64,000 nt of DNA from Microvelia longipes (GCA_018340805.1 JACMZG010001913.1:6152209-6216208); one strand, 5' to 3'; shown: positions 34,615 to 47,183, counted from the first letter of the stretch. Numbers and translations: made by a program. The notes: generated by a model not told the origin, from the letters alone.

Positions 34615-34740
34615 GCGAGGTCAGTGCCCTGGGAATAAAACTAATGGAATTACTATCTGAGGACGATCGAAGCGAGTCCGAAGTAGACAGGATGAGCTTA
34701 GCAAATCAGATGTGATGAGGAAAAGTTCAGAGATACCCCG
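34615..34740 (-). repeat. Dispersed repeat R1, copy 2
   Basis: Reverse complement matches 1225-1416 and 61769-61962 in order: CGGGGTATCTCTGAA, CATCACATCTGATTTGCT, GGACTCGCTTCGATCGTCC, GTTTTATTCCCAG. Confidence 0.75.
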
Positions 34741-36286
34741 TGACCATTTTTTACCTTTTTTTTAATGATACCAGTTACAACCAAGATGTTAAAATTTATA
34801 GGGTGGTTCAATTTGATGTGAACAAACGAAATGCATTCGGAGGTATGTGCTGTGGCGTTTCATTTTTAAGCTTTAAGACTTTCCCGCCTATGAGTGGTCC
34901 TGTGTGGTGCTGCCACCTAGTGCCGAACTGGCGAGGCTCAACTCTGAGTTTTATCTAATTGTAGATTTGGGATTTGAGATTCTCAGTCCCGTCTTCACTA
35001 ATTTCAGTGGTTACCCATTCTAATGGATTTTCTTATCTTCTTTTGGTTTTTTTTGTGTTTTCCTAGCTAATTAGGAGGTGTTATTTTCTTTTATTCACTT
35101 CAGAATAGTTTATTTCTTTACGATTTGTCCTCGAGTGGCAACACTGATTTTTTTTGTAACCTTAACGAAGTGTTATCTTTTTGCTGAAAACTTTTGCCGT
35201 GTTGGCTGTTTCTTTCTTTATTTTCATTGATTTGGATAATTTTAAGGTAAATTTTATTATTTAAATACCTTCATTTGAGTTTTGATTTATTTTTGTCCGT
35301 TTGTCTCAGCGGTCCTTACAGTTTTTGGTTATTTTGTCTAGTCGTGTCTGAGAGTGACCGGTTGGAGACCGGCGAGCCTGTTCTGTCTTTCTTTTGAGTC
35401 TCGGAGTAGCTGTGGGACCAGTCAATATTGTTTGGAATACTTTGGAATGCTGTTGAACCCTCTAATTATTACCGTACCGGTGAGTTTATTTCTTTTGTAT
35501 TGGTAGCCAAGCCAAGTTTGGTGATGTGTTACTGGATTTAATTTTGTATATCTTTGAGCCCTGTTGAGGCCTTATTTTGATGCCAAGAGATTACAGTTTC
35601 AGGTTGGGACCTGAAATCTGAGTAAGGACCCGTTTAGTCACTTTGGGTCTGGGATTACCTGATTGCAGCGTCACAAGATACAGATTCTGGTTATGCGGAC
35701 AGAAGGATTCAACTACAGCATTTTCATCTTGATTTTAACTCTCTCTCTCTCTCTCTCTATATATATTTTTATACCTATATACATCTTCTTTTGAGTGACA
35801 TATGCCATTCCCGTTTAGGGATATTAGGTACAGTTTATTCTGTACCTTAAAATCATATTAATTTTGTTAATAAGTTTACTTCATATGTTAAGTATAGCCT
35901 TCCGAAAGGAACATAAGACTTTTAACGTAAACTGTAAGCACTTATTTACTTCTGGTACCATAAGTAACCCGGTTAGGTTCGTGGTGAGTCACCTGCTTAA
36001 CGGGTACTCCTTAATATTTAGACTGGGGAGTTTCAATTTTTTTCGGGTTTTATTTTTTTATTAATAATAAATATTGTTTTATGTATTCTATTTGTATTAT
36101 CTTGCCAGAGATTTTAGAAATTTCATTATATATTCTTAAGACTCTATTCTGTGTCATTATTTATCTATTTAGGTCTACCGAACCCACTTTACGAGCTGCT
36201 GTGCAGTCATCCTTTTGGAATAAGGATGTGATGATTTATGCGTCCTGGGTTTAGGGCATAGGTAACATAACCTGACATTTTTATGA
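34741..36286. other. Unassigned sequence of higher complexity
   Basis: The longest stretch without repeats shared in the window and with balanced composition. It has only short frames, a (CT)11-like run at 35739-35759 and a splice-donor-like CCGGTGAGT at 35478-35486. It might be host UTR or intron, or an unrecognised element. Confidence 0.35.
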
Positions 36287-36716
36287 ATGATATGTGACGT
36301 CATTGCAGGTATGGGTATAGACGGCATGCATTAAGAGTATCTACGTCATATCAGGTTATTTATTAATGACGTCATTGCAGGTATTGGTATAGACAGCATA
36401 CATTAAACAGTATCTATTTATTTTTCAATGACGTCATTGCAGGTATTGGTATAGACAGCATACATTAAACAGTATCTATTTATTTCTTCAATGACGTCAT
36501 TGCAGGTATTGGTATAGACAGCATACATTAACAGTATCTATTTATTATTTAATGACGTCATTGCAGGTATGGGTACAGACAGCATACATTAAACAGTATC
36601 TATTAATTCATTGCACTACATTATCTATTTATTCTTCAATGACGTCATTGCAGGTATTGGTATAGACGGCATACATTAAACAGTATCTATTTATTTCTTC
36701 AATGACATCATTTCCA
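36287..36716 (+). repeat. 64-bp minisatellite, about 7 copies
   Basis: Each unit contains AATGACGTCATTGCAGGTAT and a following GGTATAGACAGCATACATTA. The palindrome TGACGTCA occurs in nearly every unit; it equals the CRE/ATF binding consensus, though function is unshown. Confidence 0.92.
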
Positions 36717-38041
36717 GACTATAAAATAACACAAAATATTAATTTTAATTCATAATAACTCACCAAATAAATCAGCTTGTAAACTTATTAGTTTGAGTTG
36801 TAACCTTTTTTTGAAACTATTGACATCGTTTGTCAAGATGACAAAAAGGTTTTAATTAATTTTAAATGAATTTAATATTATATTTCGTTATTACAAACAA
36901 AATACAGTATTTTTCTTTTTAACATAACAATAGCAAAGCCAAAGTATACAATTATATCTTTTGAATATCATGTATTTTGAAATGTTTAGATGAAAATAGC
37001 CTCGGGTAGCTAAGAAGGATTTCTTTGTTTTCTATAAATCCTGAGCACTAAAGTCCGGACTAAGTACTAAGGACTTTTCTTTTTTAAGGAATCTCTTTCA
37101 AAGCTTAAAAATCCAGCTTTATTTTTTCTTTGAATTATTTAAGAATTTAGAGACAATGCCAAATTTAGGTTCGTATGTTTGGAGAGCAACTTTAATATTA
37201 GACTTAGGTTATCTTGCTATTTATATTATTTATTTAAAACGTTAAGTATCCAATACATAGAATGAAGAGAAAAATAATTCTTTCCGTGTGAATGTACATT
37301 TTGTATTATTATAGTGCTGAGTATAGAGAATATTTACGCTTTTCTTTATTTATGTCATAGGAAAACTTATGTTATTGCACTAAAAAGCCTTAAGTGAAAC
37401 CGATTCAGGTGTTTTAAGACCTCCTGAAAGGTTTTTACCAAGTTGTCTGTCTGTGTGTTTTCGTCTGATATTAACGAAGCTTCTAGTGTATTTATGTAAC
37501 AGAGTTAAAACAAAAATGTATTTTTGTCCGGAATTGTTTTGTTTTGCTATCCGGAAAATACTTTTTTAAGACTTCTCTATTCAGAAATATTTATTCGGCG
37601 TGATTGTAGTTTTTTAACAACAAATGTGTAATGGTTTATTAGTAATTAATACGGCCGATGTATTAGGCTAAAAGTGACGACTTACCGGTTTCGACATGCG
37701 GAGTGATAACGACTGTTATCAGTTTCAGTGTTGCCAATATTTGATGTGTAGTAAAATATCCCTAATGACTAAACAACTTCCACTCAATACAAAAAAATCC
37801 TAAATTCCATCCTATTATCTGAATTTGATTAATATTTATTAAATGAAAGCCAATCTTTCTTTATGATACGCTAAAAATCGTAAAAGTAACCAATCCATTT
37901 GAGATTTAGAATGGGTATAGATATTGTAGTATCTCTCCACTATAACTTGAATTGTAGTTATGCCCCACTCAGTCAGATGCGACATAAAGGGGGAGGGGGT
38001 AAGTGATGAGTCCTGGCCTGAACTTTAGTGCGTCTACAGAC
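36717..38041. other. Unassigned sequence with two small remnants
   Basis: No gene. It holds an R4 remnant at 37404-37462 (TCAGGTGTTTTAAGACCTCC, GTTGTCTGTCTGTGTG) and a hammerhead-like PLE remnant at 37676-37722. Confidence 0.4.
37676..37722 (-). ncRNA. Possible decayed PLE hammerhead motif
   Basis: On the minus strand: CTGATAACAG, then CATGTCGAAACCGGTAAGTC. GAAACCGGTA has the zero-loop ACC/GGT stem III and GTA triplet seen in minimal PLE ribozymes, but the upstream box is CTGATAA, not CTGATGA, and stem II is unclear. Confidence 0.3.
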
Positions 38042-38425
38042 GAGCCGCAAATGTAGTGATCCCTTGCATACGCCAGGGGTCAGAATAAACACAAAGTTGA
38101 CATTTACGTATCTCTTGCATACGCCAAGGGGTCAAGAGAAACACAAAGTTTGCATATAGCGATCCCTTACATATGCCAGGGGTCAAAAAAACACATAGAT
38201 TGTTTGTAGTGGCCCCTTGCATACATCAAGGGGTCTAGAGAAACACAAAGTTGGCATATAGCGATCCCTTACATACGCCAGGGGTCAGAAAAACACATAG
38301 ATTGTTTGTAGTGGCCCCTTGCATACATCAAGGGGTCAGAACAAACACAAATTTGGCATGTAGCGACCCTTTGCATACGCCAGGGAGTCAGGACAAACAC
38401 AAAGTTTGCTTGTATACGAAGAGAC
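38042..38425 (+). repeat. 51-bp minisatellite, about 7 copies
   Basis: Units share CCCTTGCATACGCCAGGGGTC, where CCCTTGCATAC/GCCAGGGG ends are partly self-complementary, followed by AACACAAAGTTTG-like sequence. Alternate units resemble each other more, suggesting a 102-bp higher period. Confidence 0.9.
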
Positions 38426-38803
38426 CAATAAATGCAAAATAAAGATACGTAGTTCTTTTTAAACTTTAACCAAATACTCTGTTTTCTTGATTATGAACAA
38501 ACAACAGTTGCTCTTCGAGAACAATTTAAGGGAACGAACTACAAACAGTTGTCTCTAACACGAACTAATAAACGGGAATCAAATAAAATACTTACTCCGC
38601 CTATATAGCGTATTTCTAGTTAAGGCAATAGTCTGTCTAGAAAAGAAAATGAAGCACTGTCTGAAAATTAACGTAAAAATAATAGTCCCTACACAAATGT
38701 TGGGCCCCAGTACTCTAGATACTCTAAAAACTAAAGATATACTTAATTATTACATGTTAAAGTTAAGAATAACTGCTAAATAGAAAGTAAACGAATCCTT
38801 ATA

Positions 38804-39232
38804 GACCAAGAGCCCAGGGGTGTTTTGTTAATAAAAAGTGTAATGGCTGAAACCGTTCTCAATTTTTCGTAAATACCTTCCTGAACAAGGATCTGCAATT
38901 CTGCCGACTCATATCGGATGGATCGGATCCCTGGCAGAACCCACTTTAGGGGTCAAAGGTTCTGCCTGGGACACCCATCCGATACGAGTCGGCAGAATTG
39001 CAGATCCTTGTTCAGGAAGGTATTTACGAAAAATTGAGACCGGTTCCAGCCATTACACTGTTTGTTAACTTGGGTGGTAAATTTGAACTGTAAAGTGTGT
39101 TCTGCTTGGGACGCCCATCCGATACGAGTCGGCAGAATTGCAGATCCTTGCTCAGGAAGATATTTACGAAAAATTGAGACCGGTTCCAGCCATTACACTT
39201 TTTATTAACAAAACACCCCTGGGCTCTTGGTC
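38804..39232. mobile_element. MITE family C, copy 2
   Basis: 429 bp between TA and TA (38802-38803, 39233-39234). Three copies of the ~115-bp subrepeat, one direct and two inverted. It is the mirror arrangement of the equally long 63314-63742 copy. Confidence 0.92.
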
Positions 39233-39234
39233 TA

Positions 39235-40536
39235 TTAACATGCCAATGGACAGCGGTAAAGGAAAACCTATCAAAATTCACCAACCTAAACCGAGAGCTT
39301 TATCCCGCTACCACTATCCAAGCGTTTTCGTGATTCCAAAGGTAATTACATGTTTTGAGAGCAAGCGAAGCGAGGTCGAATTAGTGAAGATTATAGAGAT
39401 ATTATTACTTAAGGGGCCCTATTGGTTGAGTTATGAAACATCGAAAAAACAACCTGACTACCTTCGCTAAAAATGTTATCAAATAATCATTACAAAATTG
39501 CACTTACTTGTACAGAAAATTACAAAATTGTACAGAAGAACGTTAAATATACTAATTTAAACACAAACAATGTGCGGGAAACCGAAAGAAATTTATTAAT
39601 TATAACCTCAACTCACTCTTGTAGGAGGTTTCAATGAGGTTACACTAAGCCCCTGAGAGCCCCAAAACGATGTTACATGCCTTACTATGTATTGAGATAG
39701 ACTATGCTCTCTCTAGTATATATCTCTTTGGTGATGATGATCTAATTTTCTTTTGATAAGAGCAGTGTTTAAAATGCTAACCCTCTTGTGATAATTTTAT
39801 TTTTGATACGATGACAAAAAAGTTTGATTGTTTGTAACGCTCTTGCTATTGGCTTATTCTTATCAATCAGTACCCCTATATAAAGAAAATTGCAAGCAAA
39901 TAATAAACTAAGTTTACTGAAAAAAAATATTAAGTATTTAGACATTGGAAAAGTTCAAATGTGATGCTATTACACATCTTTGTTTTTATGACGGTGTTGG
40001 TTAAAACTTTATGTCTACAGAACGCTCAGCATTGTTTTCCGAATTCTCAGCATTGTTTGTATTTTTGTTTAGATTTGTTATCTCGGCTCGTTAGAGAGCT
40101 GAAAATTTAACTTCCTTTGTTCTCGAAAATCATTGCTTCCTTTTTGTATTTTTACACTTCAACACACACAAGTACTCTCGCATGTGCACACACACTAACA
40201 CAGGCACAAATACATTCCCAAGAGTAGACTCTAACATACACAAAAGCACTTCTTAGTACACACTCCTAAACACGCACTTGTTCATATACTCTCTAAAATA
40301 CACATACAAAAACAAACACTCACACAAAATGGCTCACATTATTACCTAGTTATTATATATGTATATGAACAATTAAGTTTTACTAACTAATAAATTTAAA
40401 ACAAACCCAATACAAAGATCCTTTATCCTTTATAATATATGTATGTATTTACTTTTAGTTAAATTTATAAAATACAGATGTGCAATATAATTTAATTTAT
40501 GTATACACTATGTATATCTAAAAAATAAATTCGTTT

Positions 40537-40540
<4 letters not shown>
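39235..40540. other. Unassigned sequence
   Basis: No gene recognised. A degenerate CA-rich strand (CACACA, ACACTC words) occupies about 40160-40330. GAGCAAGCGAAGCGAGGTCG at 39359-39378 matches the scattered CpG-rich motif. Confidence 0.4.

Positions 40541-40612
<72 letters not shown>
40541..40612. repeat. (TA)n at the end of PLE1
   Basis: About 35 TA units, lying about 90 bp beyond the PLE1 hammerhead relic. Confidence 0.95.
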
Positions 40613-40614
<2 letters not shown>

Positions 40615-40702
40615 TTTACTGTGTTTTCGTTGTTTCCCATAATTATTCTATAAATTCTGTTGTGACACTTCAGGGAAAATAATACACTTTACTTCATCTA
40701 CC

Positions 40703-40740
40703 AACTATATTTCGACCACACTTCTGGTCATAATCATGTC
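40703..40740 (-). ncRNA. Degenerate PLE hammerhead ribozyme
   Basis: On the minus strand ATGATTATGACC, loop, GGTCGAAATATAGTT. Stem II GACC/GGTC is intact, but the expected CTGATGA reads ATGATTA and the GAAAC-GT stem III is altered. It is probably inactive. Position near the 3' end fits PLE ribozymes. Confidence 0.5.
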
Positions 40741-41249
40741 TAAAAAACAAAAAATAAATAAATAATACTTGAAAACAAAACTAGATAATAAACTAAAAGA
40801 AGATTATAGAAAAAATTAGTTATGCGCTACTTACAAGAATGGTGATAAAAGGTATTTAGTTACTAATATGGGTAGTATAACAAAACCAGAGAACATCTCT
40901 TTAGTCAGTAATAATTATAAAATTTACCTAAAATTTAAAAAGAAAGCTGTTAAAATTGGAAGAGGAATAAAATGTAAGTTAACTTTAATGTTTTAAATGT
41001 AAAATTCAATAATTTGTATAAAATGAAATAAAAAACTAAAAGAACTTACATGGACATAAAGTAGGAATAATTAAGTTAAATTAAATGGTAAAGCAAAATA
41101 ATCCAGAAAATTACTATATTCAACTATAATTTACTAACGACCAGACAACTAGAAATCAACAGGTAGACTGATGAGAATTAAATAACACATTAAATTAATT
41201 AAAGTACAAATTACTATTGAGGACTATGAAGAATGTATCAATAAAAGGA

Positions 41250-41720
41250 TTATGATTCTTTAAATATATGACTATAATGTTTACTCATTCCTTTTGCATC
41301 TTTCTTAAAATTAACGTTGTTGGGATCTTTAGATATGTGAATAGCTTCTAATAATAAGCGTTTTTTATTGTTGTTCTCCATATCTAGAATTTTGGTATTA
41401 TCAAAATCAAATTTATGATGCTTAGATTTTACATGAGTGGTTAGGGCTGTGTAATTATTCTTATTTTTACTATTAATATTAGCTTCATGTTGGTCTTTCC
41501 GATTTTTCCAAGTTTGACGGGACTCACCAACATATTGTCCGGGACAATCTCTGCAAGGAACTTTATAGATAAAACCCATGGTATCTTTTAAAGGTATTTT
41601 ATCTTTAAGTCGGGAGTAATAACTATTTTGGATTTTATTAATAGGCTTTAGACCAAATTTAACTTCATTACAGTCATAATTTTTAAAGGTTTTTTGAATT
41701 ATATGTGATAGTCCTTTCAC
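41250..41720 (-). pseudogene. PLE1 GIY-YIG endonuclease, C-terminal end
   Basis: A 156-codon frame, open upstream towards 41865. GIY-YIG-type elements: GFIYKVPC (residues 49-56) and YVGES (63-67), with likely catalytic R68 and E125. A Penelope-type CCHH zinc site is visible as C56, C59, H96 and H101. The domain would nick target DNA for insertion. The frame ends at a natural stop, but it is cut off from its RT by the insertion. A mutated inverted copy lies at 45538-45882. Confidence 0.88.
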
Positions 41721-41865
41721 AAAAGTTAAACTACTATAAATAACTGATCTATTATTATTGATATTGTTTTGTCTATTGTTATTATTATTTGGTTTCCATT
41801 AGAATTAGAGTGCCAAATTGATTTAATAGGTGAATAGGGTAGAAGTTATCAAGAAGTTTTCTATA

Positions 41866-44800
41866 TACAGGGTGGAACATTTCAGATGCACACCCCCTGC
41901 TAAAATGGTTAAAAATGGAGATAGAGAGTCGGAAAAAGTCTCCACCCCTAGGTAATCGACCTCAGTGACCTCAAAAATGTCATTATTTTTTTGGTAACTA
42001 TTTGCCAAATATGGTAATTTTATTACCCGAAATAGTAATTCCTCGGTAACTTTAAAAAGTTAAATTGGAGCATACCATGATATGAACATGTTAAAAAACT
42101 ACATTATGTTCTGAGAAATTTGATACCAATATCATAAAATTCCGGTAATTTTTCTACAACCTATTGTGTAACATACATACACACTTTTATTCTTGAAAAT
42201 TGCCATATTTTTGGAACAACAAAATGCACACCCCCTGCTAAAATGGTTAGAAATGAAGATAGAGAGTCGGAAAAAGTCTCCACCCCTAGGTAATCGACCT
42301 CAGTGATCTCAAATATGTCATTATTTTTTCGGTAACTATTTGGCAAATATGGTAATTTTATTACCCGAAATGGTAATTCCTCGTTAACTTTAAAAAGTTA
42401 AATTGGAGCATACCATGATATGAACATTTTTGAAAACAACATTATGTTTTGAGAAATTTGATATCAATATCATAAAATTCCGGTAATTTTTCTACAACCT
42501 ATTGTGTAACATACATACACACTTTTATTCTTGAAAATTGCCATATTTTTGGAACAACAAAATGCACACCCCCTGCTAAAATGGTTAGAAATGAAGATAG
42601 AGAGTCGGAAAAGTCTCCACCCCTAGGTAATTGACCTCAGTGACCTCAATATGTCATTATTTTTTCGGTAACTATTTGGCAAATATGGTAATTTTATTAC
42701 CCGAAATGGTAATTCCTTGTTAACTTTAAAAAGTTAAATTGGAGCATACCATGATATGAACATTTTTAAAAACTACATTATGGTTTGAGAAATTTGATAC
42801 CAATATCATAAAATTCCGGTAATTGTTCTACAACCTATTGTGTAACATACATACACTCTTTTATTCTTGAAAATTACCAAATTTTTGGAACAACAAAATG
42901 CACACCCCCTGCTAAAATGGTTAAAAATGGAGATAGAGAGTCGGAAAAAGTCTCCACCCCTAGGTAATCGACCTCAGTGACCTTAAATATGTTATTATTT
43001 TTTCGGTAACTATTTGGCAAATATGGTAATTTTATTACCCGAAATGGTAATTCCTCGGTAACTTTAAAAAGTTAAATTGAAGCATACCATGATATGAACA
43101 TTTTTGAAAACTACATTATGTGCTGAGAAATTTGATTTCAATATCATAAAATTCCGGTAATTTTTTTACGACCTATTTTGTAACATACATACACACTGTT
43201 ATGTTTGAAAAATTGCAAGAAGGGGTAATAAATTTATTCTTACTAGTAACTTACATATTATTAACTCTTGAAGAATAAATTTATTATGTTCGAATAAATT
43301 TGTTGTGTTTTTATTTTTATAAAATGGTTTAGAATCAGACGATGTCAGCAAGAAAATGGGCAACACTTTGAACACCTTCCCTGAAATAACCTAAATTTCT
43401 TAATCCTTTCCTATATTTTGTATCTAGTAATCCTGGACCTCTCCTCAAATCCTATCTAAGTCCTAATTATTAATTATTCTAAGTTATTAACCTATCTATA
43501 AAGTTTACCTTATCCATCTACTCCCCCCCCCCAAATCTCTTCAAAACTAATTTTAACTATCTAATCTATTCAAATATCACATCTATCAACACCCCCCCCC
43601 CCCAAAATCTCTTCAAAAACTAATTTATAACTATCTAATCTATCTCAAATATCACATCTATCAACACCCCCCCCCAAAATCTCTTCAAAAACTAATTTAT
43701 AACTATCTAATCTATCTCAAATATCACATCTATCTACTCCCTCCCCAAATCTATTCAAAAACTAATTTATAACTATCTAATCTATCTCAAATATGACATC
43801 TATCTACTCCCCCCCCCAAATCTATACAAAAAATAATTTAAATATCTAATCTATGTCAAATATGACATCTATCTACTCCCCCCCCCCCAAATCTACTCAA
43901 AAAGTTATTTATAACTATCTAATCTATCTCAAATATCACATCTATCTATAACTCCCCCTCCCTCCCCCATCCCCAAATAATCTATTCAAAAACTTATTTC
44001 TAACTCTCTAATCTATTACTCTATCTGCTATGCATGTATGTTACACAATAGGTCGTAGAAAAATTACCGGAATTTTATGATATTGGTATCAAATTTCTCA
44101 AAACATAATGTAGTTTTCAAAAATGTTGATATCATGGTATGCTCCAATTTAACTTTTTAAAGTTAACGAGGAATTGCCATTTCAGGTAATAAAATTACCA
44201 TATTTGCCAAATAGTTACCAAAAAATAATGACATATTTGAGGTCACTGAGGTCGATTACCTAGGGGTGGAGACTTTTTCCGACTCTCTATCTTCATTTCT
44301 AACCATTTTAGCAGGGGGTGTGCATTTTGTTGTTCCAAAAATATGGCAATTTTCAAGAATAAAAGTGTGTATGTATGTTACACAATAGGTTGTAGAACAA
44401 TTACCGGAATTTTATGATATTGGTATCAAATTTCTTAGAACATAATGTAGTTTTTAAAAATGTTCATATCATGGTATGCTCCAATTTAACTTTTTAAAGT
44501 TAACGAGGAATTACCATTTCGGGTAATAAATTACCATATTTGCCAAATAGTTACCGAAAAAATAATGACATATTTGAGGTCACTGAGGTCGATTACCTAG
44601 GGGTGGAGACTTTTTCCGACTCTCTATCTTCATTTTTAACCATTTTAGCAGGGGGTGTGCATTTTGTTGTTCCAAAATATGGCAATTTTCAAGAATAAAA
44701 GTGTGTATGTATGTTACACAATAGGTCGTAGAAAATTTCCCGGAATTTTATGATATTGATATCAAATTTCTCAAAACATAATGTTGTTTTCAAAAATGTT

Positions 44801-45019
44801 CATATCATGGTATGCTCCAATTTAACTTTTTAAAGTTAACGAGGAATTACCATTTCGGGTAATAAAATTACCATATTTGCCAAATAGTTACCGAAAAAAT
44901 AATGACATATTTGAGGTCACTGAGGTCGATTACCTAGGGGTGGAGACTTTTTCCGACTCTCTATCTCCATTTTTAACCATTTTAGCAGGGGGTGTGCATC
45001 TGAAATGTTCCACCCTGTA
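41866..45019. mobile_element. 3.15 kb inverted-repeat element inside PLE1
   Basis: Ends TACAGGGTGGAACATTTC are inverted and lie between TA and TA (41864-41865, 45020-45021). The left side has about four direct ~330-bp monomers (41866-43222) and the right about three inverted ones (44026-45019). Monomers share ATGCACACCCCCTGC, CCCCTAGGTAATCGACCTC and ACCTATTGTGTAACATACAT. The centre is a C-rich minisatellite. No transposase frame was found, so it is non-autonomous; a TA target suggests Tc1/mariner-type mobilisation. Confidence 0.88.
43490..44022 (+). repeat. C-run minisatellite, ~72 bp, about 7 copies
   Basis: Each unit has a C7-C11 run followed by AAATCT...CAAAAACTAATTTATAACT and a TCTAATCTATCTCAAATATC block. 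C runs vary in length. It forms the centre of the inverted-repeat element. Confidence 0.9.
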
Positions 45020-45490
45020 TAATAGTTTTAATTTCAGGTAAATGTTGTACGTCAGTTAATTTTATTGCACGTTTTATCAAATTTATGGCTGTATTTTTTA
45101 TTTGAGAGCGGGGGTGATTAGATTTGTAATTTAAAAATCTTGTACCTTTAACTGGTTTATTAGCCCATTTTGTAGATAATTTTCCATCTGTTGATCTTAT
45201 AACAGTGATATCTAAAAATGTTAGTTGATTATCATTTAAATGTTCAACTGTGAATTCAAACTTAGGTTGAAAATTATTAAGCTCTTTAAGTAAAGAGTCT
45301 ATATTTCCTTTTTTAATGATTAAAAACAAATCATCAATATATTTACGAATAAATCGTGGTTTAAATTTAGATTTGTTTAATATTGTATTTAACAAATAGT
45401 TTAAGAAGATGCCACTTAAATTCACTGACATTCCACCACCCATTGGTAAACCATTAATTTGTTTATAAATTTTATTGTTGCATGTAAAGA
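45017..45490 (-). pseudogene. PLE1 reverse transcriptase fragment
   Basis: Minus-strand frame with INGLPMGGGMS and the active-site YIDD (residues 35-38 counted from the Met at 45443), then LTFLDITV and FLNYKSNHP, as in Penelope RTs, where they form the palm and thumb. The upstream palm and fingers are missing at the junction with the inverted PLE fragment near 45500. The downstream part is cut by the insertion at 45019, whose sequence supplies the last residues of the frame. Confidence 0.85.
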
Positions 45491-45537
45491 ATGTATTATT
45501 ACAACAAAACTTTATACATTTTAAAAAAGTTTCACAG

Positions 45538-45882
45538 CAGTTATTACTCCCGACTTAAAGATAAAATACCTTTAAAAGATACCATGGGTTTTATCTATAA
45601 AGTTCCTTGCAGAGATTGTCCGGACAATATGTTGGTGAGTCCCGTCAAACTTGGAAAAAATCGGAAAGACCAACATGAAGCTAATATTAATAGTAAAAAT
45701 AAGAATAATTACACAGCCCTAACCACTCATGTAAAATCTAAGCATCATAAATTTGATTTTGATAATACCAAAATTATAGAATAGAAGCTATTCACATATC
45801 TAAAGATCCCAACAACGTTAATTTTAAGAAAGATGCAAAAGGAATGAGTAAACATTATAGTCATATATTTAAAGAATCATAA
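45538..45882 (+). pseudogene. PLE1 GIY-YIG endonuclease, second broken copy
   Basis: Shares YYSRLKDKIPLKDTMGF, IYKVPCRDCP and FKKDAKGMSKHYS with 41250-41720. Frame changes near 45635 destroy the YVGES segment, and about 30 bp are deleted near 45780, removing the E125 region. Natural stop at 45880-45882. Confidence 0.85.
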
Positions 45883-46326
45883 TCCTTTTTTGATACATTC
45901 TTCATAGTCCTCAATAGTAATTTGTACCTTTAATTAATTTAATGTGTTATTTAAATTCTCATCAGTCTACCTGTTGATTTCTAGTTGTCTGGTCGTTAGT
46001 AAATTATGTTGAATATAGTAATTTTCTGGATTATTTTGCTTTACCATTTAATTTAACTTAATTATTCCTACTTTATGTCCATGTAAGTTCTTTTAGTTTT
46101 TTATTTCATTTTATATACAAATTATTGAATTTTACATTTAAAACATTAAAGTTAACTTACATTTTATTCCTCTTCCAATTTTAACAGCTTTCTTTTTAAA
46201 TTTTAGGTAAATTTTATAATTATTACTGACTAAAGAGATGTTCTCTGGTTTTGTTATACTACCCATATTAGTAACTAAATACCTTTTATCACCATTCTTG
46301 TAAGTAGCGCATAACTAATTTTTTCT
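45538..46326 (+). mobile_element. PLE1 3' part, inverted copy
   Basis: Reverse complement of about 40815-41626. It shares the endonuclease end and 3' non-coding region, and diverges at 46326, just before the PLE1 hammerhead relic would begin. From there PLE2 terminal sequence takes over. Confidence 0.85.
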
Positions 46327-46525
46327 AGTCAATTTTTGTTAGGTTTTTTGTATTATCTATTTTTGATACCTTGTTTGATATTTTCTATTCTTGATATATT
46401 GTTTGTACTATGTTTTAGTTTTGCCTTGAATGATGGCTACATTATAGTCGCCGAAACGTTGGCTAAGTAATATATTTATTTTCTACCAAGACCGATTACC
46501 CAAGTTGAGTGAGGTGTATGAACTG
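46327..46525 (+). mobile_element. PLE2 3' terminus, plus copy
   Basis: About 200 bp inverted relative to 46758-46965. It runs from TAGTCAATTTTTGTTAGG through the hammerhead motif to GTTGAGTGAGGTGTATGAAC and then into (TA)n. Confidence 0.85.
46423..46463 (+). ncRNA. PLE2 minimal hammerhead motif, plus copy
   Basis: GCC, TTGAATGATGG, CTACATTATAGTC, GCCGAA, ACGT, T, GGC. Stem I GCC/GGC, stem II GGC-AC/GT-GCC and a zero-loop stem III AC/GT fit the minimal PLE hammerhead. The CTGATGA box carries an extra A and a C-to-T change, so activity is doubtful. Confidence 0.6.
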
Positions 46526-46761
<236 letters not shown>

Positions 46762-46822
46762 CAGTTATACACCTCACTCAACTTGGGTAATCGGTCTTGG
46801 TAGAAAATAAATATATTACTTA

Positions 46823-46863
46823 GCCAACGTTTCGGCGACTATAATGTAGCCATCATTCAGGGC
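46823..46863 (-). ncRNA. PLE2 minimal hammerhead motif, minus copy
   Basis: Same motif as 46423-46463 but with CTGAATGATGG, that is the CTGATGA box with one extra A. Stem I GCC/GGC and stem III AC/GT are intact. Confidence 0.6.
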
Positions 46864-47183
46864 AAAACTAAACATAGTACAAACAATATATCAAGAATAG
46901 AAAATATCAAACAAGTATCAAAAATAGATATACAAAAAACCTAACAAAATTGACTAGAATGAAGACTTACGTAAGCTAAATTAGAGACTAGATTCACATA
47001 ATATTATAAAAGTATAAAATTAATTAAATAGCAAAGATATAGAAAAAACTACATGACAGTGTAAAAAAGTAAACAAGTGATAAAAGATAAGCAGCACTGT
47101 AGGGTGAGAGAGAAGGTATTAAGTGAAAAGAAACTAAAGATGGACGACAATGTTGTGATGGAAGAAGAAAATAAACAAGAGAC

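Larger units (their letters stand above)
40613..45510 (-). mobile_element. Penelope-like element PLE1, split by an insertion
   Basis: On the minus strand an RT fragment (45017-45490) is followed, after a 3.15 kb insertion (41866-45019), by a GIY-YIG endonuclease fragment (41250-41865). Then come a 3' non-coding region and a hammerhead relic (40703-40740). RT followed by GIY-YIG is the Penelope architecture. The 5' part of the RT is missing. The element is dead as written. Confidence 0.85.

Noticed and set aside
34741..36286. Host gene with spliced exons
   Set aside because: Only short frames and one donor-like word were found; no conserved protein or paired splice sites could be supported.
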